Source: an uncultured Spartobacteria bacterium (lineage in GTDB: Bacteria; Verrucomicrobiota; Verrucomicrobiia; Chthoniobacterales; Chthoniobacteraceae). From it: a stretch of DNA of 64,000 nucleotides. Positions 19,067-28,819 of the stretch are shown one piece after another. Positions within the stretch are counted from its first letter, which is position 1, and each line of letters opens with the position of its first letter. Location: assembly GCA_903882875.1 (NCBI GenBank), contig CAIRYQ010000068.1, forward strand, positions 1 to 64,000, in the 5' to 3' direction. The position numbers were made by a program, and so were the translations under genes. Below the pieces are notes generated by a model. That model had not been told where the DNA came from. It saw nothing but the letters and a program-made list of their open reading frames with translations, and searched no databases.

Positions 19067-20340
19067 AGCTGCAGTCCCGGAAAAAGATCGCACACGACCG
19101 CTGCGTTGCTCCCGCGGAGACCATCGCGCGGTTGGAGGCTCTCATTCGTCCGCGGCACGACTATTGGCTGCACGAGGAGACGCTTTCGGAACATCTGCAT
19201 TGGACTGCGATGTTCATCGAGGGTCTCGATTTTCGCTCTATGGGCAAGGGTATCACGCCTGCGTTCAGCACGGCCGGGGCTCTTGCGGAGGGTGCCGAGT
19301 GGCTCACGGCACGCGCGACGGGTGAGCTGCCCGGCTATGTCGGAGCGCGCGAACATGAGTTATCGGACGCGCTGCCCGTTGCATCGTTGTTAAGCCACAT
19401 CGCCACGGCCACGCCGCCGGTATTGGATCGCATCCGAGCACTCGACGATGCCTATCATTGGGTGGATGGCTATTCATTGATCCAAGATCGGAAACTGAAA
19501 GTGCCACTCGAATATGTCCGGATCATCGGCGGGCCGAATGGCAAGGCCACGGGCAATAATATTGAGGAAGCCATCATCCATGCGACCCACGAGATTTTCG
19601 AGCGGCGCGCGCACATCACGGTGCTGAGGAACCGCATGGTTGTTCCTACGATTGACGCCACGACCATCACGCACCCGGTTGTCCGTCATCAGATGGAGTT
19701 TCTTCGCGGCAGAGGGATCGAGGTGGTGCTGAAGGATCTTAGCTTTGGCGGGGTGCTTCCGTGCCTTGGGGCTTACTTTGTGGATCACAACATCCCGGAG
19801 GACTACCAGTTCCGGCACTTCTTCAAAGTAGGCGCATCATTCGATGCCGAGGAGGCGCTGCTGCGCATGTTCACCGAATACACGCAGGGGCGGCGGCAGC
19901 ATGAGTTCATCGCCCCGAATGCCCCGGATCGCGACGCACAGCTTGCGACCCTGCTGGATCATGATTTTCGCAAACTTCCGACGCAGCCGGACGACTGCGA
20001 CAATTTCATGTCGTCATTCATGTTTGGATTTGTCCCCTATCGGAACGCGGAGTTTTTCAGACAGGGCGAGATCGTCCCGTTTGAAAAAGGCGCGCCTCAT
20101 GCGGATTGTCTCGATGACATTGCGCACGCGCGCGCCATCTGTGAGACTTTGGGCAAGGATTACATCGCCGTGGATTTGACCGACCCGGAGTTCAGCTTCC
20201 CGGTCGCGCAGGTGATTATCCCCGGTTACTCGGATGTGCTGCCTTTCCATCCTGTGGACAGCAATGGGCTCTTCCAACGCTGGACGCGCACCGTGGTGCT
20301 GGATTCTTACCGGGATTTGTCGCGCATTGGGGCAAGTTGA
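19063..20340 (+). CDS. YcaO-family ATP-dependent peptide-backbone-modifying enzyme
   Basis: YcaO enzymes use ATP to activate backbone amides, making azolines, thioamides or amidines. This 425-residue protein carries the three nucleotide-binding blocks: SMGKGITPAFSTAGALAEGAE (split here as residues 59-70 and 71-79), GNNIEEAIIHATHEIFER (164-181) and DAEEALLRMFTEYTQGR (261-277). The late strand QVIIPGYSDVLPF is also typical. The C-terminal PxPxP found in many azoline-forming members is absent. No E1-like/ocin-ThiF partner, TfuA or obvious precursor peptide is adjacent. The start overlaps the previous stop (ATGA), so its translation is coupled to the redox fusion. Confidence 0.88.
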   Translation: MKLQSRKKIAHDRCVAPAETIARLEALIRPRHDYWLHEETLSEHLHWTAMFIEGLDFRSMGKGITPAFSTAGALAEGAEWLTARATGELPGYVGAREHELSDALPVASLLSHIATATPPVLDRIRALDDAYHWVDGYSLIQDRKLKVPLEYVRIIGGPNGKATGNNIEEAIIHATHEIFERRAHITVLRNRMVVPTIDATTITHPVVRHQMEFLRGRGIEVVLKDLSFGGVLPCLGAYFVDHNIPEDYQFRHFFKVGASFDAEEALLRMFTEYTQGRRQHEFIAPNAPDRDAQLATLLDHDFRKLPTQPDDCDNFMSSFMFGFVPYRNAEFFRQGEIVPFEKGAPHADCLDDIAHARAICETLGKDYIAVDLTDPEFSFPVAQVIIPGYSDVLPFHPVDSNGLFQRWTRTVVLDSYRDLSRIGAS

Positions 20341-20550
20341 CTGAGCCTAAATCCGGCAATGGAAACCGCGAAACGCGCGGAACACGCGAAATGAAATTTG
20401 TTTGGTCGGATTCCACCCCCGGTGGATGAATGATCTCATTTTTCCAACCGCCTAATTTCGCACCCATTTGCGTGTTTTGTGGTCTCCCATTCCCGTTTCC
20501 AAGCTGAGTGCTATCCTTCCCGCACTTGATCCGTCCCAGTTTCGCGGAAA

Positions 20551-20581
20551 AGAAAAACGCCCCGGTGTTTCCACCGGGGCG
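20551..20581 (-). terminator. Rho-independent terminator of the RRM gene
   Basis: A perfect 10-bp stem (CGCCCCGGTG/CACCGGGGCG, 20558-20567 and 20572-20581) with a 4-nt loop is followed, on the minus strand, by a TTTTTCT run. It lies 32 bp beyond the stop of the RNA-binding protein gene. It could also stop read-through from the YcaO gene on the plus strand, although no T-run follows on that side. Confidence 0.88.
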
Positions 20582-20613
20582 TCTTGAATTTGGAATCTTA
20601 GTTCCGTGCAGGC

Positions 20614-20973
20614 TTAGTAGCGCTGGTAATCGCGACGGCCACCGCCGCCGCCACCACCACCACCACCGAAGGAGCGGCGTCCGCCGCCACCACCACCGCC
20701 GCCGCCGCCTGCCGGGCGATCTTCGCGCGGACGGGCTTCATTGACGGTGAGGGCGCGACCGCCGACCTGCTTGCCATTGAACATCTCGATGGCCTTCTTG
20801 GCTTCATCGGCGGTGCCCATGGTGACGAAGGCGAAACCGCGGGATTTGCCGGTCATGCGATCTTGCATGAGGGCGGCTTCCGTGACGGTTCCGGCTTGCT
20901 TGAAGAGATCTTCAAGTTCGATTTCGAGGGTCTCAAAGGAGAGGTTGCCCACGTAGAGTTTGCTGTTTGACAT
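20614..20973 (-). CDS. RRM RNA-binding protein with glycine-rich tail
   Basis: The 119-residue cytoplasmic protein has one RNA recognition motif with RNP2 KLYVGNL (5-11) and RNP1 KSRGFAFV (43-50). A Gly/Arg-rich tail with two polyglycine runs follows and ends DYQRY. Cyanobacterial and verrucomicrobial proteins of this type are small RNA chaperones, often cold-induced. The start at 20973 ([13 protein letters not shown]) is exact for the family. The polyglycine codons create a GGN repeat tract at about 20636-20710. A strong terminator follows; no cold-shock leader element was recognised. Confidence 0.93.
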   Translation of the reverse strand: MSNSKLYVGNLSFETLEIELEDLFKQAGTVTEAALMQDRMTGKSRGFAFVTMGTADEAKKAIEMFNGKQVGGRALTVNEARPREDRPAGGGGGGGGGGRRSFGGGGGGGGGGRRDYQRY

Positions 20974-21223
20974 GTGTTTGTTTCTGCAACTTGCGGAGTC
21001 TTTCTGCGGCTGTTTCCGAGGATCGGATTTCAAACTGCCAAAGGAAGCTCGCGATTTGCACCGCGCTACTAACACAACTAGCAATCTACCAACGCCCAAA
21101 GGGGCTCTGAACTTGCGAGGTGGATAAGACACCCGATTCCAAGGAACGCAAGGGAAATCTGTTGCGCATGATTTTCCGTGCTGTGTGCCTGCGGATGGTG
21201 TGCATTCCCCGCCCGCAAAAAAT

Positions 21224-23188
21224 ATGCTCACCATTTCCGCAATCTCAAAATCCTTCGGCGGCCGTCTGCTTTTCCAAGGCGCTTCGCTGCAGGTGAACCG
21301 CGGCGACCGCATCGGCCTCGTGGGCGCGAATGGCGCGGGGAAGACGACGCTTTTCTCGATCATCCTCGGTGAAGCATCGCCGGATGAGGGGCGCATCTCG
21401 ATGGAGCGCGGGATCACGTTCGGCTTCCTGCCGCAGGAGAGCGCGGCAGTGGGTAGCGAGACGGTGATCGATCTCGTGATCGGCGTGACGCCCGAGCTGA
21501 TCGCGGCGCGCGACACGATGCGCAAATGCGAGGCCGCGGGCGACACGGACAGCGAGGAGTATCACCACGCGCTCGGTGAATTCGCCGAGCACGACGGCCA
21601 CGGGCTCACGGCGAAAGGGAAGCGCATCCTCGCGGGGCTGGCATTCCGCGAAAAGGACGTGAACCGCCCGGCGGCGGCGCTCAGCGGCGGTTGGATCATG
21701 CGCGCGCACCTCGCGCGGCTGCTCACGCAGGAACCGGACTTGCTGCTGCTCGACGAACCGACGAACCACCTCGATCTCGAATCGCTCGTGTGGTTCCGCG
21801 AATACCTCCGCAACTATCCCGGCGCGATCGTGATGATTTCGCACGACCGCGATTTTCTGAACGAGCTCGTGCGCGACATCGTGGAGATCTCTCGCTGCAA
21901 GCTGAACCGCTACCGCGGCAACTACGATTCCTACCTCGCGGAAAAGGCCGCGCGCGACGTGCAGCACGCCGCGGCCTATGCGAACCAGCAGCGCGAGATC
22001 GATCGGCTGCAGGATTTCGTGGACCGCTTTCGCGCAAAGGCGAGCAAGGCCACGCAGGCACAGAGCAAGCTGAAGCAGATCGAGCGCATGGACCTCATCG
22101 AGGCGCCGCCGGATGCGGAGGCGCGCGTGAAGTTCCGCTTCCCGCAGCCGGCGCGCAGCGGGCATCGCGTGATCGCGGTGAAGGACGTGGATTTTGCCTA
22201 CAAGCGCGCCGATGCCGATGGCGATCTCGTCGTCTATCGCGGGCTGAATTTTGAAGCCGAGCGCGGCCAGCGCACGGTGCTCGTCGGGCCGAACGGCGCG
22301 GGCAAGTCCACGCTCATCAAGCTCCTCGCGGGCATCCTCACGCCGCAGCGCGGAGAGGTCACTCCGGGGCACAATGTCCGCACCGGCTACTTCGCGCAGC
22401 AGCGCGTGGAGTCGCTGAACATGAAGGCGACCGTGCTCGAATGCGCGCAGGATCTGCCGTCACGTCCCGGCGAACAGCTCACACGCACGGTACTCGGTTC
22501 GTTCCTTTTCCGCGGCGACGATGTGTTCAAGCCGGTCGCCGTTCTTTCCGGCGGGGAAAAATCACGCCTCGCGCTCGCGCGGCTGTTGCTCGATCCGCCG
22601 AACCTCATGCTCCTCGACGAGCCGACGACGCATCTCGACATCCCGAGCATTGACGCGCTCATCGGCGCGCTGGAACAGTACGAAGGCACGGTGATTTTCA
22701 TCAGCCACGACGTGCATTTCATCCGCCGCGTCGCGAAGAACGTGCTGCACATCAGCGCCGGCCAGCTCACGCCTTATGCGGGTGACTACCAGTATTACCT
22801 CGACAAGACGCAGGCGACTTCCGAGCGCGGTGCGCTCGTCGCCGGCGACAAGCTGCACGATTTCCAGCCCACCACCGCGGCGGAAGTTAAGCCGAAGGGG
22901 CCGGGGCTGAAAGAAATCAAAGAACGCGAACGCGCCGCCGCCGCCGAGCGCAAGGCTGCCGCGCAGGCGAAGCGTGACCGTGAAAAGCGCGTCGCTGCGC
23001 TGGAACTGAAAGTCGCGGAAATCGAGAACCGTCAGCGTGAAGTGACGCAGCTTATGCAAAATCCGATCGTACACCTCCCCGGCGGCACCGCCCCGGATCT
23101 GTCGCGCGAACTCACCCAGCTCGCACGCAAGCTCTACGAGACCACCACCGAGTGGGAACGCGAGCTGGCGCTGTTGGAAGAGGCGTGA
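21224..23188 (+). CDS. ABC-F family ATPase
   Basis: The 654-residue protein has two ABC domains on one chain and no membrane segments, the ABC-F layout of ribosome-associated ATPases such as EttA, Uup and YheS. The first domain has [24 protein letters not shown] and [16 protein letters not shown]. The second has [25 protein letters not shown] and [11 protein letters not shown]. The linker contains the charged [19 protein letters not shown] helix, and the C-terminus is an Ala/Lys/Arg coiled coil. The likely role is rescue or tuning of translating ribosomes, or antibiotic protection. The exact subfamily cannot be fixed by eye. The start [13 protein letters not shown] at 21224 is typical. Confidence 0.9.
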   Translation: MLTISAISKSFGGRLLFQGASLQVNRGDRIGLVGANGAGKTTLFSIILGEASPDEGRISMERGITFGFLPQESAAVGSETVIDLVIGVTPELIAARDTMRKCEAAGDTDSEEYHHALGEFAEHDGHGLTAKGKRILAGLAFREKDVNRPAAALSGGWIMRAHLARLLTQEPDLLLLDEPTNHLDLESLVWFREYLRNYPGAIVMISHDRDFLNELVRDIVEISRCKLNRYRGNYDSYLAEKAARDVQHAAAYANQQREIDRLQDFVDRFRAKASKATQAQSKLKQIERMDLIEAPPDAEARVKFRFPQPARSGHRVIAVKDVDFAYKRADADGDLVVYRGLNFEAERGQRTVLVGPNGAGKSTLIKLLAGILTPQRGEVTPGHNVRTGYFAQQRVESLNMKATVLECAQDLPSRPGEQLTRTVLGSFLFRGDDVFKPVAVLSGGEKSRLALARLLLDPPNLMLLDEPTTHLDIPSIDALIGALEQYEGTVIFISHDVHFIRRVAKNVLHISAGQLTPYAGDYQYYLDKTQATSERGALVAGDKLHDFQPTTAAEVKPKGPGLKEIKERERAAAAERKAAAQAKRDREKRVAALELKVAEIENRQREVTQLMQNPIVHLPGGTAPDLSRELTQLARKLYETTTEWERELALLEEA

Positions 23189-23367
23189 ATGAAGACTGGC
23201 GCGGCAATGTGGCGCCAACAATCTGCCGGCACGATTCGTCTCGGCGGAACGCGGATGCGGAGCGGCCCCGTAACCTCCACCTGCGTCTTATTCTGCCGGC
23301 CGACGGCAGTGCCGGCTTCACACCGCGTGCAGCGCCCTCCCCGCCGCCGATTCGTGCGAACAGGTCT

Positions 23368-23387
23368 AACGCAAAGCCTTTTGCGTT
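23368..23387. repeat. Small hairpin between the ABC-F and endonuclease III genes
   Basis: AACGCAAA and TTTGCGTT form a perfect 8-bp stem with a 4-nt loop, 5 bp before the stop codon of the convergent nth gene. No T-run of terminator length adjoins it, so its role is uncertain. It may help end both convergent transcripts. Confidence 0.35.
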
Positions 23388-23392
23388 GAAGG

Positions 23393-24055
23393 TCAGGATG
23401 CTTTTCGGACACCCACGCGCGGGCACAGCCCTGCGATCTCGCACTGCGTGCAGTCAGGCTTGCGCGCGTCGCAGCGGCGGCGGCCATGCCAGATGAGCCA
23501 GTGGCTGAAGACCGCCCACTGTTCACGCGGGACAAGCTTCATCATGTCCTGCTCGATTTTTTCCGGCGTGTTCTCGCGCGTGAGGCCAAGGCGCGCGGTG
23601 AGCCGCTGGACGTGCGTGTCCACGACGACGCCCACATTGATCCCAAACCCATTTCCGAGCACGACATTCGCGGTCTTGCGTCCGACGCCCGCGAGCTTCG
23701 TGAGTTCATCCATCGTGCGCGGCACCGCGCCGCCGTGGCGCTCCACTAGCGCGGCACAGCACGCCTTCACATTCTTCGCCTTCGCACGGAAAAATCCCGT
23801 CGTGTGGATGATCTCCTCAAGCTGCTCCTGCGGCAGCGCGACAAAATCAGCGGCGGTTTTGCAGACGCGGAAAAGTTCCTTCGTCACGATGTTCACGCGT
23901 TTGTCCGTGCATTGCGCGCTGAGGATCGTCGCGATGAGAAGTTCCAGCGGCGTCGTGTGATCGAGCTCGCAGTGTGCGTGCGGATACGTGCGCGCGAGCA
24001 CCTCCAGAATCTTCTGTGCGCGCGTGGCGCGCGCGGTGGCGGTCTCCCGCGCCAT
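23393..24055 (-). CDS. nth: Endonuclease III (base-excision DNA glycosylase/AP lyase)
   Basis: Nth removes oxidised pyrimidines and nicks abasic sites. The 220-residue product has the helix-hairpin-helix LAGVGRKTANVVLGNGFG and the catalytic-aspartate segment GVVVDTHVQRLTARLGL. The C-terminal [4Fe-4S] motif C-x6-C-x2-C-x5-C reads CDARKPDCTQCEIAGLC. The catalytic lysine lies in LSAQCTDKRVN. The start at 24055 is one base after the stop of the upstream lipoprotein gene, so translation is probably coupled. Confidence 0.95.
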   Translation of the reverse strand: MARETATARATRAQKILEVLARTYPHAHCELDHTTPLELLIATILSAQCTDKRVNIVTKELFRVCKTAADFVALPQEQLEEIIHTTGFFRAKAKNVKACCAALVERHGGAVPRTMDELTKLAGVGRKTANVVLGNGFGINVGVVVDTHVQRLTARLGLTRENTPEKIEQDMMKLVPREQWAVFSHWLIWHGRRRCDARKPDCTQCEIAGLCPRVGVRKAS

Positions 24056-24056
24056 G

Positions 24057-24293
24057 CTATTTTTTCGGCGCGGCCGCCTCGAGTGCCGCGGCCTTCTGTT
24101 TCGCCTCGGCGGCCTTCGGGTCGTCGGGGTACTGCTCCGCAAACGTCCTGTACACCTCGACCGCGCGCTTGCGTTTTTCCTCGCGGAGGGCGGCGCGTTC
24201 CTCATCGGCCTTCTCGGCTTCACTCTTCTCGCCGCACGCGGTGAACAGCAGCGCGGTGCAGAGCGCGGGGAGGAGGATGAAAATGCGGGACAT
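24057..24293 (-). CDS. Small lipoprotein with charged helical domain
   Basis: The 78-residue product has a lipoprotein signal ending LLFTAC (Cys at about 20), then a Glu/Lys/Arg-rich amphipathic helix. A short TPR-like unit follows (VYRTFAEQYPDDPKAAEAK). It lies between the giant TPR protein (72 bp upstream) and nth (1 bp downstream), all on one strand. It resembles a minimal YbgF- or BamD-like repeat protein anchored in the envelope. A role beside the TPR protein is plausible but inferred from context. Confidence 0.7.
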   Translation of the reverse strand: MSRIFILLPALCTALLFTACGEKSEAEKADEERAALREEKRKRAVEVYRTFAEQYPDDPKAAEAKQKAAALEAAAPKK

Positions 24294-24365
24294 GAGGCGT
24301 CGGTGAATCACTGCCGGGACGGCGGAATGGCGGCGTGTTTTCAGCATCCGTCCGCGCGTGCCAAG

Positions 24366-27300
24366 CTATTTCTGCGGCGCGGCCTTTGCAGCAGCCGGTT
24401 TCGGCTCTGCCGGTTTCTCCGCGGCCGGCTTCGCATCGGCGGTTTTCGTGTCCTCCGGTTTCTCCGCGGGCTTCGACGCCTTTTGCTCGGCAGCGCGAGC
24501 CTCGGCCGCATCGCGGCGCTCCTTCTTCGTCTTCACCGGGTAGCCGGCCTCGCCGCGTGCCTGTTTTTCGGAAAGTTCCGCGGCTCTCCACAGCCCCGCG
24601 GACGCTATCTTCGGAACGCTCGCGTAGCGGTCCTGAATCTTTGCGTAGGTCTCGATCGCGCTGTCGAAATCTTTCTTCGCCTCCTGGATTTTTCCGACGA
24701 GAAAGAGTGCCTTGGCCTGAAGCTCGAAGCTCTTCCCAGTCTGCGTGTTCACGATTTTCGAGAGCCGCTGGATGTAGTCGTCCTTCACCTGCCCGCTCTG
24801 CTCGAACTCGCCGAGGATCACGCCGTAGTCCGCCTCGAGCGCCTTCGAGGATTTCGGGAACTTCGTCTTCAGCTCCGCGAATTTCGCGCCGGCCTCGGTG
24901 GCCTTGCCCTGCTCCTGCATCACCTTTGCCTCCCAGAAAAGCGCGACCGCCTGCGCGTCGAGCACGGCGCGCGGAATCTTCGCGGGGTCGTCCTTGTCGT
25001 TCAGCGGGTATTCCTGCCGGATGCGCGCTACGTTCTTCGTGATCTCGTCGTTCCGTTTCGCATCGAAAAGCCCGCCGAGGTAGCGGTCGAAATCCGACGG
25101 CGTGAACGTGGCCGCGATCCGCTCGTCGCCATCCGAATCTTTCACCGTCGGCGACTTCGGCACCGCGCGGAACGCGTCGTCCATCACCTTGAATGCGCGC
25201 TTCGGATCGTTTTCGTAGAGGAAGGACGCGTGCGCCACGTCAATCTTCGCCTTCACCAGCGGCGACTTGCCGTAGTCCGCCGAGAGCTTTTTGAAATACT
25301 CATCCACCTGCGCCGCGTCCGTCTTCTGCGCCTTGCGCTTCGCATTCTGGATCGTCACGAGCCGCTCGAGCGCCTCGGCGATCTTTTCGCTCTCGGGGTA
25401 ATCCTTCAGCATTCGCTCCACCGCGGCCGTCACGCCGTCCACGGATTTCTGCCACGTCTGCTTCTGCGTTTCATTCAGGCTCAGGTAGATTGGCTTCGGC
25501 ATTTCCTTCAGCCACGCGCCGGAGATCTTCAGCAGCGAACCGTCACCGCGCCGGTGCGGGAGGTTGTTCGAGATTTCATACTCCACGTAGTCGAGCAGCT
25601 TCCTCGATCCGGTCTCCACGTCCGGCCCCTTCTTCGGGTCGAGCGAGCCGGAGAAAAGGAACTCCGCCATGTTGTTGTAGGCAAAGTACACATTCTCGTG
25701 CTTCGGATACTTCGCCACGAAGTCGCCCATGAGCTTCAGCGCGCCCACGTAATCCTTCATCTCGTGGAGCACGTCGAACACCTTGAAGTACGCGCCCGGT
25801 GCCGGTTCGCTATCGGGGTAGGCCTCGTACACTTTCTTCCACGCCTCGATCGCCTTGTCCTTGTGGTTCGCCGCGAGTTGCGCCGTGCCGAGGAGATATT
25901 GCGCCTGCGGGACGTTCTTCTTCGTGTTCGGGCTCACGCCGTCCTTTTCCGCGAAGCGCGCGAGAAATGCGTCCAGCTCGGTGATCGCCTTCTGCGGATC
26001 GCGTCCCCCGAGGATCTGGCACGTCGCAAACCACGCCTCTTCCGCCTGCGGGCTCGCCGGAAATTTTGTGCGCAGCGTCCTGAAGGTCGCGAGCGCGCCG
26101 TCGTACAGCGCCGCGTCGCCCTTCTCGCGTCCCTGCGCCTGCTGCACGCTGCCTTTCACCATCAGCGTCTGCACCTCGATCTCCGGCTTCGGCTTGCTCG
26201 CGAGCAGCTTGTCGGAAAGTTCGAGCGCCTTGGTGAAGTCGCCTTTTTTCAGCGCTGTCGCGGTGAGGATCTGCATCGCCTCGGTCGTGAAGCGCCAGTC
26301 CTTGTAGTCCTCCTGGCCCTCGGCCACGACCTTCTCGGCCTGCTCCGCGTCGCCCTGCTCCACGAGCAGGTTTGCCACGAGCAGCGCGAGATTGTCGCCG
26401 CTCGTGTTGCCCTTGAAGTCCTTGCGGAAATCCCGGTACGTCTCCAGCGCCTTCGCCGTGTTCTTCTGCTCTGCGTACGTGAGGCACAGCAGCGCCGCGA
26501 GCGTCGCATGGCCGTCCTTGTCCTTTTCAAAAAGCTCGGGACGCGTGAGCAGGTCCCGCATCAGCGTGCGCGCCTCGTCCGTCTTGTGGAGGAAAAGGAA
26601 GATCCGCGCGATGGCCAGGCGCGCCGCGAGGAACTGATCCGCGCCGGCCTTGTATTTCTCCCGCTTCTCGTCCTCATAGGCCATCATGTTTTCGATGCGC
26701 GTCTTCGTCGGGAGGTAATCCGGCGTGCCGGCCGGCAACAACGTGATCTGCTGCTCGAGCGCCGCGATCTTCACCGTCTGCGCCTCGACGATCTCCTCCA
26801 CGCTGCGCACCGCGCGGAACGCCGTGAGCGCCGCATTCAACAGATCCGCCTGCCGCTTTTTGTTTTTCTCATCGTCCCCGCCGGGCACATGCTGGCTGCG
26901 CATGAGCTGGAGCTGGCCGACGAAAAATATGGCCTCGTTCATCAGCGCGAGATCCCCACTCCGCTGATACGCCTGCGTGAGCGAAGGCTCGGCATTGTCA
27001 AAGAGCGCCAGCGCCTTTTTCACCTCGTCGGGCGACGCCTCCTTGCCCTCCTTTGCCTGAAGCAGCGCGTTGCCCTGGAGGAAGAACGACTTCCCGATCC
27101 ACATCAGCGACTCCCACGCAAACGGACTCGACGGCGTGCGCGCCACAACTGCGAAACCCTTCAGCGCCTCGTCGAACGACTCCATCTGGAGCAGCAGGAT
27201 CGCACGCAGGAACTGCGCGCTGTCCATGTCACGGCTCTTCGGGAAGGCCTTGATGAAATCGTCGTATTCCTTGATGCCCTCGGTCATCACCTTCTTCTGC

Positions 27301-27773
27301 GCGTCCTTCTGCGGCGGCGAATCGGAGGGGAGCCTCGACGCCTTCATCGTGAGCCCCTTCGCCACGAGAAGCTGAGCCATCTCGCGTGCCGCCTGGTCAA
27401 TTTTCGGATTCCCGATCAGCTCCCGCAGGTGCGTGATCCCTTCTTCGTACAGGCCCTCCTGCAAGTTTGACACCGCGAGCCGAAATTTCGCATCGAGCGA
27501 CTTCGGCGAAAGCATCTTGTATTTCGCGAGGAACTTCGTGAACGCCGCGCCCGCCTCCTTGAATTTGTTGTTCCGGAAAAGCCGTTCCGCCACGTCGTAT
27601 TCGAGCACATCGGGCCCGCTCGGCGCCGACGGTGCCGCGGTCGGCTTCGGCGGCAACTGCGCGTGCGCTACCGGCGCGGCCGCGATGCCGGCGCACAGCA
27701 CGAGCGCCGCGAGCGCGAGCCTGTCGGACTTGAGAGCGAGCCTGCCGGCTCTGGAGAAATTCGGGACTTTCAT
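24366..27773 (-). CDS. Giant secreted TPR-repeat protein
   Basis: The 1135-residue protein has an N-terminal signal peptide (LALAALVLCAGIAAAPVAHA), then tandem tetratricopeptide-like helical hairpins for nearly its whole length. Examples are LFRNNKFKEAGAAFTKFLAKY and YDGALATFRTLRTKFPASP. It ends in a Lys/Pro/Ala/Glu tail with repeated PAEKPAEPKPA-like units. It should be a periplasmic protein-interaction scaffold. It is divergent, across about 150 bp, from the ExbB/ExbD/TPR operon, which suggests a shared envelope machine. No enzymatic motif was seen. Confidence 0.82.
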   Translation of the reverse strand: MKVPNFSRAGRLALKSDRLALAALVLCAGIAAAPVAHAQLPPKPTAAPSAPSGPDVLEYDVAERLFRNNKFKEAGAAFTKFLAKYKMLSPKSLDAKFRLAVSNLQEGLYEEGITHLRELIGNPKIDQAAREMAQLLVAKGLTMKASRLPSDSPPQKDAQKKVMTEGIKEYDDFIKAFPKSRDMDSAQFLRAILLLQMESFDEALKGFAVVARTPSSPFAWESLMWIGKSFFLQGNALLQAKEGKEASPDEVKKALALFDNAEPSLTQAYQRSGDLALMNEAIFFVGQLQLMRSQHVPGGDDEKNKKRQADLLNAALTAFRAVRSVEEIVEAQTVKIAALEQQITLLPAGTPDYLPTKTRIENMMAYEDEKREKYKAGADQFLAARLAIARIFLFLHKTDEARTLMRDLLTRPELFEKDKDGHATLAALLCLTYAEQKNTAKALETYRDFRKDFKGNTSGDNLALLVANLLVEQGDAEQAEKVVAEGQEDYKDWRFTTEAMQILTATALKKGDFTKALELSDKLLASKPKPEIEVQTLMVKGSVQQAQGREKGDAALYDGALATFRTLRTKFPASPQAEEAWFATCQILGGRDPQKAITELDAFLARFAEKDGVSPNTKKNVPQAQYLLGTAQLAANHKDKAIEAWKKVYEAYPDSEPAPGAYFKVFDVLHEMKDYVGALKLMGDFVAKYPKHENVYFAYNNMAEFLFSGSLDPKKGPDVETGSRKLLDYVEYEISNNLPHRRGDGSLLKISGAWLKEMPKPIYLSLNETQKQTWQKSVDGVTAAVERMLKDYPESEKIAEALERLVTIQNAKRKAQKTDAAQVDEYFKKLSADYGKSPLVKAKIDVAHASFLYENDPKRAFKVMDDAFRAVPKSPTVKDSDGDERIAATFTPSDFDRYLGGLFDAKRNDEITKNVARIRQEYPLNDKDDPAKIPRAVLDAQAVALFWEAKVMQEQGKATEAGAKFAELKTKFPKSSKALEADYGVILGEFEQSGQVKDDYIQRLSKIVNTQTGKSFELQAKALFLVGKIQEAKKDFDSAIETYAKIQDRYASVPKIASAGLWRAAELSEKQARGEAGYPVKTKKERRDAAEARAAEQKASKPAEKPEDTKTADAKPAAEKPAEPKPAAAKAAPQK

Positions 27774-27925
27774 TTTTCTGGGTGAGGCGACTGGCCGGGC
27801 ACCCTACAAAACAGCGCCCCATGCGCCACCGAAAACAAGCGGAAGATTCCAAACTGAAATTCCAAGCCCGCGTGTCGCTTGTTGCATCCCGCGCCGGGGC
27901 CGCTACACTCCGCGCTCAGTTTTCC

Positions 27926-28807
27926 ATGAAATCACTCGTATCTGTGCTGGCGGTCATTTGGCTCGGGCTTTCGCAGTTGGTCGCGCAGACGCCGGCCGCA
28001 CCGCGTCCGGCGGCTCCTGCTCCGGCGGCTCCGGCCGCAGGCGGTGCGGTCACGAAGCTCCCGGCGTCCGAAACTGCGAAACCCTCGAAACCCGGCACGG
28101 GCTACATCCCGCCCGTGCAGCCGGTGAAGGACGAGATGACGCTGCTCAAGCTCGTGGAATCCGGCGGCTGGGCGATGATCCCGCTCGGCGTGATGAGCGT
28201 GCTCACGGTGATGCTCGTGCTCGTCTTCCTCGCGACGCTGCGGCGCTCGGCGATTCTCACCACGCACTACATGAACACCGCGGACGTGCTTTTGAAAAAG
28301 CGCGACTACCTCGGGCTGCTGGCGATCTCGAGCCGGCACAGCGAGGCAGTGGCGCGCGTGGTGCAGCGCACGCTGGATTTTGCGACGAAGAATCCCAGTG
28401 CAAGTTTCGATGTGGTGAAAAGCATCGCGGAGAGCGAGGCCAGCGCGCAGGCGGCTTCGTTCCAGCATCGGGTGACGTATCTCGCGGACATCGGCACGCT
28501 GTCGCCGATGGTCGGGCTGCTCGGCACGGTCGTCGGCATCGTGAAAAGTTTCGGCGGCCTCGGGCGCGGCCTGGTGGGGCAGAACCGCGACTGGGCGCTG
28601 GCGAGCGGCGTGTCGGAGGCGCTCGTGGCGACCGGCGTCGGCCTCGTCATCGGCGTGACGGCGTTCGTCTTTTACGCGCTTTTCCGGAACAAGGTGCAGC
28701 GCCTCATTTCGGATCTCGAGGTCGCGGGCTCGCACATCGTCGGGCTCATCGCGCTGAACTTCAAGCGCCGCGAGGCCTCGCGCGCCGCGCTGGACGAGGA
28801 GATTTAA
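27926..28807 (+). CDS. ExbB/TolQ/MotA-type proton channel protein
   Basis: The 293-residue protein has a signal peptide and a Pro/Ala-rich periplasmic N-terminus. A first membrane helix follows (GVMSVLTVMLVLVFLATL), then the ExbB core with YLADIGTLSPMVGLLGTVVGIVKSF and a C-terminal helix VATGVGLVIGVTAFVFYALF. With ExbD it converts proton flow into mechanical work on an envelope partner. The start at 27926 gives the signal peptide MKSLVSVLAVIWLGLSQLVA. It is followed after 12 bp by the ExbD gene. Confidence 0.9.
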   Translation: MKSLVSVLAVIWLGLSQLVAQTPAAPRPAAPAPAAPAAGGAVTKLPASETAKPSKPGTGYIPPVQPVKDEMTLLKLVESGGWAMIPLGVMSVLTVMLVLVFLATLRRSAILTTHYMNTADVLLKKRDYLGLLAISSRHSEAVARVVQRTLDFATKNPSASFDVVKSIAESEASAQAASFQHRVTYLADIGTLSPMVGLLGTVVGIVKSFGGLGRGLVGQNRDWALASGVSEALVATGVGLVIGVTAFVFYALFRNKVQRLISDLEVAGSHIVGLIALNFKRREASRAALDEEI

Positions 28808-28819
28808 CCCGGTGCCCCG

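Noticed and set aside
20341-20550. Very short ORFs after the YcaO gene as candidate precursor peptides
   Set aside because: The two ATG-started frames encode only about 8-11 residues and lack Cys/Ser/Thr-rich core features, so none can be defended as a substrate.
20636-20710. GGN-type trinucleotide repeat as a regulatory or unstable repeat
   Set aside because: It is fully explained as codons of the polyglycine tail of the RRM protein.
23988-27470. 1160-codon open frame on the plus strand
   Set aside because: It lies antisense to the TPR-repeat gene. Its sequence is Arg/Leu/His-rich, with no motif, as expected from the complement of GC-biased codons.
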